DNA of 64,000 bases from Pseudomonas mosselii. Its GTDB lineage: Bacteria; Pseudomonadota; Gammaproteobacteria; Pseudomonadales; Pseudomonadaceae. The notes under the pieces were generated by a model. That model was not told the origin of the DNA, ran no database searches, and saw nothing but the letters and a program-made list of their open reading frames with translations. A program made the position numbers and the translations under genes. The stretch is from assembly GCF_005796105.1 (NCBI RefSeq), contig NZ_VAUO01000001.1, positions 248,001-312,000 of the forward strand, given 5' to 3'. Positions 8,350-17,514 of the stretch are shown one piece after another (positions within the stretch are counted from its first letter, which is position 1; the number at the start of each line of letters is the position of its first letter).

Positions 8350-8401
8350 AGCGCCCTGCACGGTGGCAGGGCGCTGGAATTAGAGGCCCGCATGTGCGGG
8401 C
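8350..8401 (-). terminator. Tandem stem-loops after the MvaT-family gene
   Basis: Two GC-rich hairpins lie downstream of the minus-strand gene 8487-8846: GCCCGCA/TGCGGGC (8386-8401), then AGCGCCCTGC/GCAGGGCGCT (8350-8375). The second is followed on the minus strand by TTCATTTG, a poor but plausible U-rich tail. They probably terminate the regulator transcript before gloA. Confidence 0.65.
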
Positions 8402-8486
8402 GCGTGATGGGGTCGCTAGTCCTTTAGCTGGTTCGATACTGAAACAGCAGGTGTGAAAAAAGTGTGAAGTGTACGTTGACATTTCA

Positions 8487-8846
8487 TCAGCGTACCCAGC
8501 TCTCCACTGCTTGGGCGCCGTACTGTTGCTTCCAGGCTTTAAGGCCTCGATGATTGCCGCCTTTGGTTTCGATCAACTCCCCGGTATGCGGGTTTTCGTA
8601 GACCTTCACCACGCGCGGGCGGCGTTGCTGTTTGGCCGGAGTAGCCAGGTTATGGCTCACCGCCTTGGGATCAAGGATGGCGATGATGTCGCGCAGGCTC
8701 TTGTCGTAGCTTTTCATCAGCCCGATCAATTTTTGCTCGAACTCGATTTCGCGTTTGAGACCGGCGTCCTTTTTCAAGGCTTCCAGTTGAGCCATTTGTT
8801 CCTGAAGCGCTTTTTCGGCAGCACGAAACTCTGCAAGTCTGGACAC
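8487..8846 (-). CDS. MvaT-family H-NS-like nucleoid protein
   Basis: A 119-residue xenogeneic silencer of the MvaT/MvaU (Tur) family. The N-terminal half is a heptad-rich coiled coil used for dimerisation (SRLAEFRAAEKALQEQMAQL). The C-terminus has the AT-hook-like DNA-binding motif KVYENPHTGELIETKGGNH. Such proteins bind AT-rich minor grooves and silence acquired DNA. GTG at 8846 gives the family's usual N-terminus and sits 8 nt after AGGAG; the ATG at 8852 would be too close to that site. P. putida carries several paralogues (TurA-TurE); which one this is cannot be decided here. Confidence 0.93.
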   Translation of the reverse strand: MSRLAEFRAAEKALQEQMAQLEALKKDAGLKREIEFEQKLIGLMKSYDKSLRDIIAILDPKAVSHNLATPAKQQRRPRVVKVYENPHTGELIETKGGNHRGLKAWKQQYGAQAVESWVR

Positions 8847-9185
8847 TGTCATCACTCCTGTAAGTCTGCCGTGGCATGACGTGACGAACATGACTACTTG
8901 GACTGAACGCCGGCCACGCGGATAGGTAACACTGTTCGCTCACGAGAGTGTAGTAGCCACTTGCATACGGGTAAACAGCAAACTTAAGGTCAAAATGTCG
9001 GGAACTTTGTGGCGTTTTCGTACTGTATGTGAAGTCGCCCGTGCAGGTCGCTGAAAGCGCGTCTAGACCATGGTCCAATGGCCTGTCCCAGAGCGTTCAG
9101 CGCACCCTTTACGGTACGTGTGGAGTTATTCCCGTTCCTCGTACAACACCGGTAGTCATTGGCGACCGGGACAATATTCGCTTTT
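8847..9185. other. Divergent intergenic region (MvaT-family / OprD-family)
   Basis: 339 bp carrying both divergent promoter regions. No gene is seen. A short palindrome GACCATGGTC lies at 9066-9075, about 120 bp upstream of the porin start. No sigma factor signature could be assigned with confidence. Confidence 0.5.
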
Positions 9186-10496
9186 ATGTCTGGATGTTCC
9201 AATCGCATGTTTGCCGCTTTTCTTCTCGCCCGGGGACGTCGTGTTGTCGGGTTGCTCTTGCTGTGTGCCTGTGTTTCGACAGAAGCGGCCGGTTTTCTTG
9301 AAGACAGCCGTGCCAGGCTTGAATCACGCACAGTGTATTTCAATCGTGATTTTCGCGATGGGCGCAGCAGTTCAAGCCAGGGCGAGTCCAAGCGCGAAGA
9401 GGCAGCCCAAGGGTTCATTCTCAATGTCCAATCCGGTTATACCCAAGGTCCGATTGGTGTAGGCGTCGATGCCTTGGGCATGGCGGGCTTCAAGCTCGAT
9501 TCGAGTCCGGCCGACAGTAACAGTGGCTTGTTGCCCTCTACCGGACATGATCCACGCGGTTCGGTCGACCAATACGCCAAGTTCGGCGTGGCCGGCAAGG
9601 TGAAAGTGTCGCAGACCCTATTCAAGTACGGCGCCATGATGCCCGATGTGCCCTTGCTCAAGTACAACGACGGACGTTTGTTGCCGACCTTGTTCCACGG
9701 TGCCTGGCTGACGTCGCAACAGGTGCGCGATTTCACCTTTACCCTGGCTCGTCTGAACCAGTACATCGCACGTGACTCGACCGACCGCCAGGACATTCGC
9801 GTGCATTGCAAGAACAAACGCTATGCCTGCGATATCGAAGCCGACCACTTCGATTTGGGTGGCCTCGACTACCGCTTCAATGATCGGGTCACTGCGCAGT
9901 ATCAGGTGTCGAAGCTCGACAACATCTACCGCCAGCACTTTCTGGGCGTAGTCGCCAGTCAGCCGTTGGCGGTGGGCTCGCTGTCGACTGACCTGCGTTT
10001 GATCAAGAGCGACGACATTGGCAATGCCCGCGCAGGCGAGATCGACCATCGCGCCTTCAGTGGCCTGTTCGGCTACAGTGTGGGCGGTCACAAGCTCAGC
10101 TTCGGCTGGCAGCGTATGTTCGGCGAAAGCGCCATGCCTTACCTTGATGGCAGCAACCCATACCTGGTCAACTATGCCCAGGTCAACGACTTCGCTGCCG
10201 CTCAGGAACGTTCCTGGCAACTGCGCTATGACTATGATTTCAAGGTTCTGGGTGTGCCCGGCCTGACGTTCCTGACCCGCTACATCAATGGCGACCACAT
10301 CAAAGTGCCGGGCAGTGACACCCAAGGCCAGGAATGGGAGCGCGACACCGAGCTGCGCTACCAGGTGCAGGGCGGCACCTTCAAGGATGTCAGCGTACGC
10401 CTGCGTAACGCCACCTACCGCAGTAACTACGCGAGGTGGGCGCGGGACATGGACGAGACACGGGTGATTGTCAGCTACAATTTCTCGGCGTTCTGA
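9186..10496 (+). CDS. OprD-family outer membrane porin
   Basis: About 436 residues, the usual OprD length, forming an 18-strand outer-membrane channel for small organic acids or amino acids. Visible family features: GFLEDSRARLESRTVYFNRDF right after the signal peptide, alternating aromatic strands throughout, DLGGLDYRF, and the C-terminal strand ETRVIVSYNFSAF ending in Phe. The signal peptide ends near STEA/AGF. The start is uncertain: ATG at 9186, ATG at 9207 or TTG at 9159, none with a clear ribosome site. The substrate cannot be read from sequence; no catabolic operon is adjacent. Confidence 0.88.
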   Translation: MSGCSNRMFAAFLLARGRRVVGLLLLCACVSTEAAGFLEDSRARLESRTVYFNRDFRDGRSSSSQGESKREEAAQGFILNVQSGYTQGPIGVGVDALGMAGFKLDSSPADSNSGLLPSTGHDPRGSVDQYAKFGVAGKVKVSQTLFKYGAMMPDVPLLKYNDGRLLPTLFHGAWLTSQQVRDFTFTLARLNQYIARDSTDRQDIRVHCKNKRYACDIEADHFDLGGLDYRFNDRVTAQYQVSKLDNIYRQHFLGVVASQPLAVGSLSTDLRLIKSDDIGNARAGEIDHRAFSGLFGYSVGGHKLSFGWQRMFGESAMPYLDGSNPYLVNYAQVNDFAAAQERSWQLRYDYDFKVLGVPGLTFLTRYINGDHIKVPGSDTQGQEWERDTELRYQVQGGTFKDVSVRLRNATYRSNYARWARDMDETRVIVSYNFSAF

Positions 10497-10564
10497 CCGG
10501 CCGCACTTTGCCAAAGGCGAACGGCCCACCGACAATGCGCGCGGGTAACTAGGCAGACCAGGTG

Positions 10565-11314
10565 ATGAAGCACTTGCTGTTGATCGGTATCGGGCCTGGC
10601 GATCCCCGGCAGATCACCTATGAGGCGGTCGATGCGCTGCGCCGTGCAACGGTGTGTTTCGTGCTCGACAAGGGCGCGCATGTCGACGCGTTGCTGCACC
10701 TGCGCAAGGCCATTCTGGCGCGCTATCGGCCTGAGGGTGGCTATCGCCTGGTGCAAGTCTCGGACCCGCAGCGCGACACCGAGGCCGTTGACTATCCCGG
10801 CGCGGTCCAGGCCTGGCACCAGCAGCGTGCGACGCTGTATGCCCGGCTGATCGAAGAGCAGCTCGGTGCCGGGGACATCGGGGCCTTCCTGCTGTGGGGC
10901 GAGCCTGGCTTGTACGACAGTACGCTGCGCATTCTTGAGCAGGTGCGCGGGTGCGGTGTTGCCCTGAGCCTGGAAGTGATCCCCGGCATCAGCAGCCCGC
11001 AGGCCCTGGCCGCCCGCCACCAGATCCCGCTCAACCGCGTCGGTGAGCCGTTGACCGTGCTGCCGGGCAGGCGTCTGGCCGCGCAGGTGCGGGTGGACAA
11101 CGTGGTGGTGATGCTTGATGGGCAGTGCGCGTTCGCCGCGTTGGACGACCCGGCGCTGCACATCTATTGGGGCGCTTATCTGGGAATGCCGGAGCAAGTG
11201 CTGATCGCCGGGCCGCTCCAGGCGGTGAAGTCACGCATTCTGCAGGTACGCGAGCAGGCCCGGCGGCGCAACGGATGGATCATGGACACCTACCTGTTGC
11301 GCCGTGAGGGCTGA
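10565..11314 (+). CDS. cobF: Precorrin-6A synthase (deacetylating)
   Basis: A 249-residue SAM-dependent methyltransferase of the tetrapyrrole (SUMT-like) fold. It matches CobF, which methylates C-1 of precorrin-5 and releases acetate in the aerobic cobalamin pathway. The N-terminal SAM loop GIGPGDP (8-14) and the second motif LLWGEPGLYDS are visible, followed by VIPGISSPQALAARH. ATG at 10565 is preferred over the adjacent GTG at 10562. It starts 68 bp after the porin gene in the same direction. No other cob gene is in the window, so it is separated from the main cobalamin clusters. Confidence 0.9.
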   Translation: MKHLLLIGIGPGDPRQITYEAVDALRRATVCFVLDKGAHVDALLHLRKAILARYRPEGGYRLVQVSDPQRDTEAVDYPGAVQAWHQQRATLYARLIEEQLGAGDIGAFLLWGEPGLYDSTLRILEQVRGCGVALSLEVIPGISSPQALAARHQIPLNRVGEPLTVLPGRRLAAQVRVDNVVVMLDGQCAFAALDDPALHIYWGAYLGMPEQVLIAGPLQAVKSRILQVREQARRRNGWIMDTYLLRREG

Positions 11315-11357
11315 GGCCTGGTTCAGCGCATGGTCACCGCAGTCCTGCGCAACAGGC

Positions 11358-12563
11358 TCAGCGCTGGCGCAGCATCGCGCCGGTAAAATTGAACAGGCGC
11401 AGCTCATCCAGTTGTCCCAGGCTATGCGCCACCTGCCCAAGCAGCGCCGCGCGCTGGCGCCGTGGGTCGAAGCGCAGGCGCAGTAACGGGGCGCAGGCCG
11501 ATTGGGCGTGCTGCCAGGCCGGCTCGTCCTGATACAGCTCGACGGCTGCCCGCGCGAGCCCCTCGGCAGTGCTCTCGACACGCCCCGGCCACGCGTGTGG
11601 CCCACCCATGCCTTCGACGCCTATCGGTGTGGTCACGCTGGGTGTACCGCAGCGCAAGGCGTCGAGCAATTGCCCCTTGACCCCAGCACCTACCCGTAGT
11701 GGCGCCAGGCACACGCGGGCACTGCCCATCACCGCCTCCACGTCGGCGACCCAGCCGTGTATATGCAGGCCCTCGTGTGGGGCATGCAGCGCTTGGCTGC
11801 GCGCGTCAAGGTTGGCACCGTAAACATGCAGCTGCGCCTCGGGCAAACGCCGACGCAGCATTGGCCAGAGGTTGTGGCGCAGCCACAGCAGTGCATCGAG
11901 CGTGGCAGGGTGGCCGAAATTGCCGAGGCTGACAAAGTCGGCGCGCTCGGCGAAGGGGCGCGCCGAAGGCAGCGCATCGACGCCGGGTGGGCAGTGGTGC
12001 AGCAGGTAGTCCGGTACACCGAAGCCATTGATCAGCAGGTCCATCTCGGCATCCGAGGTGACCAGAGTCAGGTCGCAGCGCCACAGCGCCGCCAGCTCTC
12101 GCGCGCTGAGTGGCGAGCGGGCCATCTGTCGGTACAGCTCAGGCCCCGGGGTGCTGAACAGGGTGTGGAAGTCGTTCGGGTCCAGGCCTTCGATCAGGCG
12201 CCGACGCAGTAGCTGCTGGCGCGCATCGCGCAGGCTTTGCAGGCCCCAACTGAACAATATGCACAGCGCGTTCGGCAATTGCTGGCGCAGAACGCGGCCA
12301 AAGCGTTCCTCGCTGTCGAAGCGGTCGAACAGCACCACGTCGGCCGTTTGCGTGGCCAGGTTGCTGCCGTCCTCGGCGATGCGCTGCTCGACGATGCCCA
12401 GTCTGGCCAGGTCAGCCTTGTAGATGCCTGGCGTGGCCGGGCAGGCGAAGGTGACGTGCCAGCCCTCGGCGCGCACGTGCTCTAGCAGTTGCAGCAGGTG
12501 CCGACCTGCGCTGTAGGCTTGCGGCTCGGGCCAGTGAAGGGCAGCGACCAAAAGGTGGGGCAT
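11358..12563 (-). CDS. GT4-like glycosyltransferase
   Basis: A 401-residue GT-B fold protein. The C-terminal half carries the family 4 donor-site pattern: LGNFGHPATLDALLWL, then VYGANL, HGWVADVEAVMGSARVCLAPLRVGAGVKGQLLDAL (the region around residues 270-305) and PSVTTPIGVEGM. It probably transfers a sugar from a nucleotide donor to a glycan or lipid. There are no other polysaccharide genes near it, so the acceptor is unknown. No membrane segment is seen. Convergent with cobF. Confidence 0.78.
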   Translation of the reverse strand: MPHLLVAALHWPEPQAYSAGRHLLQLLEHVRAEGWHVTFACPATPGIYKADLARLGIVEQRIAEDGSNLATQTADVVLFDRFDSEERFGRVLRQQLPNALCILFSWGLQSLRDARQQLLRRRLIEGLDPNDFHTLFSTPGPELYRQMARSPLSARELAALWRCDLTLVTSDAEMDLLINGFGVPDYLLHHCPPGVDALPSARPFAERADFVSLGNFGHPATLDALLWLRHNLWPMLRRRLPEAQLHVYGANLDARSQALHAPHEGLHIHGWVADVEAVMGSARVCLAPLRVGAGVKGQLLDALRCGTPSVTTPIGVEGMGGPHAWPGRVESTAEGLARAAVELYQDEPAWQHAQSACAPLLRLRFDPRRQRAALLGQVAHSLGQLDELRLFNFTGAMLRQR

Positions 12564-12616
12564 GGTGCAGGGCCTTGAACCAGTGAAAGGCCCTTATTTA
12601 AGCATGCGCGGCGCGT

Positions 12617-12967
12617 TTAGGGGGTGCCTAGGATGCTTAACATCTTTTCGCGAAGCAGCTCGATGCTGAACGGCTTGCCGATCACGTGCATGCCTTCGGG
12701 CACCTCCACGTTGTCGGCATAGCCGCTGGCGAACAGTACCGGCAACGTGGGGCGCAACTCACGCGCCTTGGCCGCCAGCGCATCGCCACGTATGTCGGGC
12801 AGGCCGACATCGGTCATCAACAGGTCCAGGGGCTGGTTCAGGTCTCTGAGTATGCGCAATGCGGCAGTAGCATCCTCAGCCTCGAGAATCGTATAGCCCA
12901 GCTCGTCGAGCACTTCGACAATCAGCATGCGAACGATGTCGTCGTCTTCGACTACTAGCAGGTGCAT
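12617..12967 (-). CDS. Stand-alone response regulator receiver protein
   Basis: A 116-residue single-domain receiver. The acidic pocket is VVEDDD, the phospho-acceptor is Asp53 (MTDVGLP), and the conserved Lys is in IGKPFS. No output domain is present, so it must act by protein-protein contact or as a phosphate sink. It is divergent from the hybrid kinase operon that starts at 13224, 256 bp away, and may take part in the same phosphorelay; that link is inference. Confidence 0.88.
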   Translation of the reverse strand: MHLLVVEDDDIVRMLIVEVLDELGYTILEAEDATAALRILRDLNQPLDLLMTDVGLPDIRGDALAAKARELRPTLPVLFASGYADNVEVPEGMHVIGKPFSIELLREKMLSILGTP

Positions 12968-13223
12968 AGGTACGGGTCCTGTTTCGATGAATGGTCTCTA
13001 CTCTGTGCGCAGGGCCTTGGCAGAAGTTCCCAAGCTTACCGGTCCATGAAAATAGATGGAACGATTGGCGCGTGCCGCCTTCAAATACTGGCTAAATGCC
13101 CTGCCAGTATGGCCAAAGGTGGTTAAACTCGCTGTATAAACCGGCCGGTGTGGCGCAGGGTGATTCACACAAGACGTAGCCGCCAACACTGTTCAATGGA
13201 CTTTTCGCTCGGGCCTCAATCAC

Positions 13224-16200
13224 ATGATTCAAGCAGCCTCGATGGATCAACGCAGCTTTCGCAAGCTGCTCAGCCGCAACGTCGGCCTGCCCTTGGGAGT
13301 GGGGCTCTTGGGGGCCGTGGCGTTCGTCGCGGTGGTCAACTACCTGCTCTCGGCCATGCAGTGGGTAGAACATACCGATCGGGTGATCGGCAATGCCAAC
13401 GAGACCGTCAAGCTGTCGATCGACATGGAAACCGGCATGCGCGGCTTCTTGATCACCGGCGACGAGCGCTTCCTGGACCCCTACGAGGTCGCCAAGCCGC
13501 GCATCTTCAGCAGCCTGGACACCTTGCGCGAACTGGTCATTGATAACCCGACCCAGGTTGATCGCATTGACCGCCTGATAGCTCTGCAACGCGCCTGGAA
13601 CGACTTCGGCAGTGAAATGATCCAGCAGCGTCGCAGCCATGGTGATTACCAGGCGTCCATCGGCAATGGCCGCGGCAAGCGCATCACCGATGAGATCCGC
13701 AAGGAATTCGAGGGCTTTATCGGCACGGAACAGCAACTGCGCATGGCTCGCAACCAAACCGTGAGCACGGTCACCGTCACGGCGATCACCGCGTTCGTGC
13801 TGTTCATCGTGGCCCTGAGTGCCTTGCTCGCCTACCTTGGGCGTCGCGACCTGCTGGCGTTATCCAACAGCTATGTCGAAAACCTGCAAGGCCAGCAGCG
13901 TGCCGCCGAGCGCCTACAGCATCAGGCGTGGCTGCGCACGGGGCAGACCCAGTTGGCCGAACAGGTGCTTGGGCAACTGACCCTGCCGATGCTGGGCGAC
14001 AATATTTTGCGCTTTTTCGCCACCTACCTGGGCAGCGTGGTGGGCGCAGTCTATGTGCGTGACGATCACGGCCAACTGATCCGGGTGGCCAGTTATGGGC
14101 TCGACGCCGAGCATCAGGCCCGCGAGCAGGTGCTTGGCCAGCACGCCGGCCTGCTGGCCCAGGCCCTCCAGCAGGGCCGTCTGCTGCGCCTGGACGATCT
14201 GCCTGAGGACTACTATCGCCTCAGCTCAGGCCTTGGCAGTGGCCTGCCGCGCAGCGGTGTGTTGATGCCCGCCCGGCATGATGGTGAGGCCAACGGTCTG
14301 GTCGAGCTGGGCCTTCTGCGCCCGTTGCAGGACCGCGACCTGGAGTTGTTGGAACTGTTGGGCGGCAACCTGGGCATTTCCATCGAGACTGCCCGTTATC
14401 GCCAGCGCCTACAGGAAGTGCTCGCCGAGACCCAGCAGCTCAATGAGGAGTTGCAGGTCCAGCAAGAGGAACTCAAGACTGCCAACGAGGAACTCGAAGA
14501 GCAGTCCCGGGTGCTCAAGGAGTCACAGGCTTACCTGGAGACCCAGCAGGCGGAACTGGAGCAGACCAACGAACAACTGGCCGAGCGCACTGAGGCCTTG
14601 GATCGCAAGAACAGCGAGCTGAACAGCGCCCAGCAAGAATTGCAGGCGCGTGCCGACGACTTGCAGCGTTCGAGCAAGTACAAGTCCGAATTCCTCGCCA
14701 ACATGTCCCACGAGCTGCGCACACCGCTCAACAGCTCGCTGATCCTGGCCAAGCTGCTGTCCGAGAACGCCGAAGGTAACCTCAGTCAGGAGCAGGTCAA
14801 ATTCGCCGAGTCGATCTATTCGGCGGGCAACGACTTGCTCAACCTGATCAACGATATCCTCGACATTGCCAAGGTCGAGGCCGGCAAGCTCGAAGTACGC
14901 CCCGAAACCACGCCGCTTGAACGTCTGGTCGAAGGGTTGCAGGGCATGTTCCGGCCGCTGGCCCAGGACAAGGGCCTGCAATTTACCGTGGAGCTGGAGC
15001 ACCCTCTGCCTGCGACCCTGTTCACCGACCGTCAGCGCCTGGAGCAGATCCTCAAGAACCTGTTGTCCAACGCCATCAAGTTCACCGAGCGAGGTCAGGT
15101 GAGCCTGCGTATCAGCCATCAGATGGGAACGGGGATCGTGTTCGCCGTGCGTGATACCGGCATCGGCATCGCCGCCGACCAGCACCAGGCGGTATTTGGC
15201 GCGTTCCATCAGGTCGATGGCACCAGCAACCGCAAATACGGCGGGACCGGACTTGGCCTGTCGATTTCACGCGATCTGGCGCACCTATTGGGTGGGCAGA
15301 TCAGCGTCGACAGCAGCCCAGGGCAGGGCAGCGTGTTCAGCCTGATCCTTCCCGAGCACTTCGAAGCGTCTGAGCAACTGCCGGTTCACAGCCTGCGTCC
15401 GGCCGTGGACGAGCTGCCGCCAGCCCCGGCCTTGCCCGCGCCGGCGCGTTCGGAGCGCTCGGCCCCGGCCTTTGCCGACGACCGCGAGCTGGCGCCGTTC
15501 AGCAACCGCTGCATCCTGGTGATCGAGGACGAACCGAACTTTGCGCGTATTCTCTACGACCTGGCGCACGAACTGGGCTATAGCTGCCTGGTAGCCCAGG
15601 CCGCTGACGAAGGCTTCGAGTTGGCCGCCCAGTACCTGCCCGACGCAATCTTGCTGGACATGCGTCTGCCCGATCATTCCGGGCTCACCGTGTTGCAACG
15701 TCTCAAGGAGCAGCCTGGCACGCGGCATATCCCGGTGCACATTATTTCGGTGGAGGACCGGGTCGAGGCGGCCATGCACATGGGCGCGGTGGGCTATGCC
15801 GTCAAGCCGACCAGCCGCGAAGAACTCAAGGAGGTGTTCGCCCGCCTGGAGGCCAAGCTCACGCAGAAGCTCAAGCGCATCCTGCTGGTGGAGGACGACG
15901 ATCTGCAGCGCGAGAGCATCGCCCGTCTGATCGGTGACGATGACATCGAGATCACCGCCGTAGGCCTGGCTCAGGAGGCGCTGGCGCTGCTGCGCGAGCA
16001 TGTTTACGACTGCATGATCATCGACCTCAAGCTTCCCGACATGCTCGGTAACGAGCTGCTCAAGCGCATGACCTGCGAGGACATCCGCAGCTTCCCGCCG
16101 GTGATCGTCTACACCGGCCGCAACCTGACCCGCGAAGAAGAAACCGACCTGCTCAAGTATTCGCGTTCGATCATCATCAAGGGCGCACGCTCGCCCGAGC

Positions 16201-16688
16201 GCCTGCTCGACGAAGTGACGCTGTTCCTGCACAAAGTCGAGGCGCAGTTGTCCAACGAACGGCAGCGCATGCTCAAGACCGCCCGCAGCCGCGACAAGGT
16301 GTTCGAAGGGCGCAAGGTGCTGCTGGTGGACGACGACGTGCGTAACATCTTCGCCCTTACCAGCGCGCTGGAGCACAAGGGGGCCATCGTCGAAATCGGC
16401 CGCAACGGGCGCGAAGCGATCGAGGTGCTCGAGGCCAACGATGACATCGACCTGGTGCTGATGGATGTGATGATGCCGGAAATGGATGGCTATGAAGCCA
16501 CTCGGCTCATCCGTCAGCAGCCGCGCTGGCGCAAGCTGCCGATCATCGCCGTGACCGCCAAGGCGATGAAAGACGACCAACAGCGCTGCCTGCAGGCAGG
16601 TGCCAATGATTACCTGGCCAAACCGATCGATCTGGACCGCCTGTTCTCGCTGATACGGGTCTGGTTGCCGCAATTAGAGCGAATTTGA
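13224..16688 (+). CDS. CHASE3-GAF hybrid histidine kinase with three receiver domains
   Basis: 1154 residues. TM1 about 21-43; a CHASE3 periplasmic domain (about 45-180, with METGMRGFLITGDE); TM2 about 185-205; GAF-like domain about 235-390; a long coiled coil 395-485; HisKA with phospho-His496 (ANMSHELRTP); HATPase with DTGIGI and GGTGLGL; then three receivers with Asp812, Asp934 and Asp1081. The middle receiver is the most diverged. Membrane-bound sensor kinase heading an operon with cheR, cheB, a receiver-kinase and a receiver, 4 bp before the cheR start. Alternative starts (13224 or the ATG at 13242) have weak ribosome sites. Signal unknown. Confidence 0.93.
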   Translation: MIQAASMDQRSFRKLLSRNVGLPLGVGLLGAVAFVAVVNYLLSAMQWVEHTDRVIGNANETVKLSIDMETGMRGFLITGDERFLDPYEVAKPRIFSSLDTLRELVIDNPTQVDRIDRLIALQRAWNDFGSEMIQQRRSHGDYQASIGNGRGKRITDEIRKEFEGFIGTEQQLRMARNQTVSTVTVTAITAFVLFIVALSALLAYLGRRDLLALSNSYVENLQGQQRAAERLQHQAWLRTGQTQLAEQVLGQLTLPMLGDNILRFFATYLGSVVGAVYVRDDHGQLIRVASYGLDAEHQAREQVLGQHAGLLAQALQQGRLLRLDDLPEDYYRLSSGLGSGLPRSGVLMPARHDGEANGLVELGLLRPLQDRDLELLELLGGNLGISIETARYRQRLQEVLAETQQLNEELQVQQEELKTANEELEEQSRVLKESQAYLETQQAELEQTNEQLAERTEALDRKNSELNSAQQELQARADDLQRSSKYKSEFLANMSHELRTPLNSSLILAKLLSENAEGNLSQEQVKFAESIYSAGNDLLNLINDILDIAKVEAGKLEVRPETTPLERLVEGLQGMFRPLAQDKGLQFTVELEHPLPATLFTDRQRLEQILKNLLSNAIKFTERGQVSLRISHQMGTGIVFAVRDTGIGIAADQHQAVFGAFHQVDGTSNRKYGGTGLGLSISRDLAHLLGGQISVDSSPGQGSVFSLILPEHFEASEQLPVHSLRPAVDELPPAPALPAPARSERSAPAFADDRELAPFSNRCILVIEDEPNFARILYDLAHELGYSCLVAQAADEGFELAAQYLPDAILLDMRLPDHSGLTVLQRLKEQPGTRHIPVHIISVEDRVEAAMHMGAVGYAVKPTSREELKEVFARLEAKLTQKLKRILLVEDDDLQRESIARLIGDDDIEITAVGLAQEALALLREHVYDCMIIDLKLPDMLGNELLKRMTCEDIRSFPPVIVYTGRNLTREEETDLLKYSRSIIIKGARSPERLLDEVTLFLHKVEAQLSNERQRMLKTARSRDKVFEGRKVLLVDDDVRNIFALTSALEHKGAIVEIGRNGREAIEVLEANDDIDLVLMDVMMPEMDGYEATRLIRQQPRWRKLPIIAVTAKAMKDDQQRCLQAGANDYLAKPIDLDRLFSLIRVWLPQLERI

Positions 16689-16692
16689 AATC

Positions 16693-17514
16693 TTGACCAG
16701 TGACCGCAACACCGACATTGAAATCCGTTTGCTGATCGAGGCCATTTACCTCAAGTACAGCTACGATTTTCGCGACTATTCCGGCGCTTCGATCAAGCGT
16801 CGTATCCTGCATGCCATGCGGCAGTTCGAGTGCCGTACGGTCACCGCCCTACAGGAGCGCGTGCTGCACGACCCCGGTATGTTCATGGAGTTGCTGCAGT
16901 ACCTGACTATTCCGGTCAGCGAGATGTTTCGCGACCCCGGGCATTTCCTGGCGCTGCGCAACGAGGTGGTGCCGCTGCTGCGCACGTGGCCGTCGATCAA
17001 GGTCTGGATCGCCGGTTGCAGCACGGGCGAGGAGGTTTACTCCATGGCCATCTTGCTGCGCGAAGAAGGCCTGCTGGAACGCACCATCATCTACGCTACC
17101 GACATCAATCCCCACTCGCTGGAGCGCGCCAAGCAAGGTATTTACTCGATGCAGAGCCTGAGCGAGTACGAGGAGAACTATCGCCTGGCGGGAGGACGCC
17201 GGGATTTTTCCGAGTACTACACCGCCGCCTATGGCAACGCGATCATGGACAGCAGCCTGCGCGAGAACGTGACGTTCGCTGACCACAGCCTGGCCACCGA
17301 TAGCGTGTTCTCCGAAACCCAGTTGGTGTCGTGCCGCAACGTGCTGATCTACTTCAACAAGGCCCTGCAAGACCGGGCGCTGGGGCTGTTCCATGAGTCG
17401 CTGTGTCACCGCGGCTTCCTGGTCTTGGGCAGCAAGGAGTCCGTGGACTTTTCGGCTTACAGCGAGCGTTTCGAGCCGCTGGTGCGCCCCGAGCGGATCT
17501 ACCGTAAATCATGA
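16693..17514 (+). CDS. CheR-type protein-glutamate methyltransferase
   Basis: A 273-residue CheR family enzyme that uses SAM to methylate glutamates. The N-terminal helical domain is followed by SEMFRDPGHF (76-85), SAM motif I IAGCSTGEE (106-114), ATDINPHSLERAKQGIYS and SCRNVLIYF. The start appears to be TTG at 16693, since no ATG lies before the conserved N-terminal domain. No TPR tail or chemoreceptor gene is present, so its target may not be a classical chemoreceptor. It lies in the operon 4 bp after the hybrid kinase and overlaps cheB by 4 bp (ATGA). Confidence 0.92.
   Translation: MTSDRNTDIEIRLLIEAIYLKYSYDFRDYSGASIKRRILHAMRQFECRTVTALQERVLHDPGMFMELLQYLTIPVSEMFRDPGHFLALRNEVVPLLRTWPSIKVWIAGCSTGEEVYSMAILLREEGLLERTIIYATDINPHSLERAKQGIYSMQSLSEYEENYRLAGGRRDFSEYYTAAYGNAIMDSSLRENVTFADHSLATDSVFSETQLVSCRNVLIYFNKALQDRALGLFHESLCHRGFLVLGSKESVDFSAYSERFEPLVRPERIYRKS

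Noticed and set aside
8400..8440. A possible tRNA from the GGTTCGATAC word
   Set aside because: No acceptor, D or anticodon stem can be built around it.
8990..9030. An AlgU-like promoter from GGAACTT upstream of the porin
   Set aside because: The matching -10 (TCTGA-like) is absent at the right distance.
13092..16673. Long antisense frames (for example minus 15285-16673) under the hybrid kinase
   Set aside because: They mirror the GC-biased codon positions of the real plus-strand gene with complete domains; shadows.
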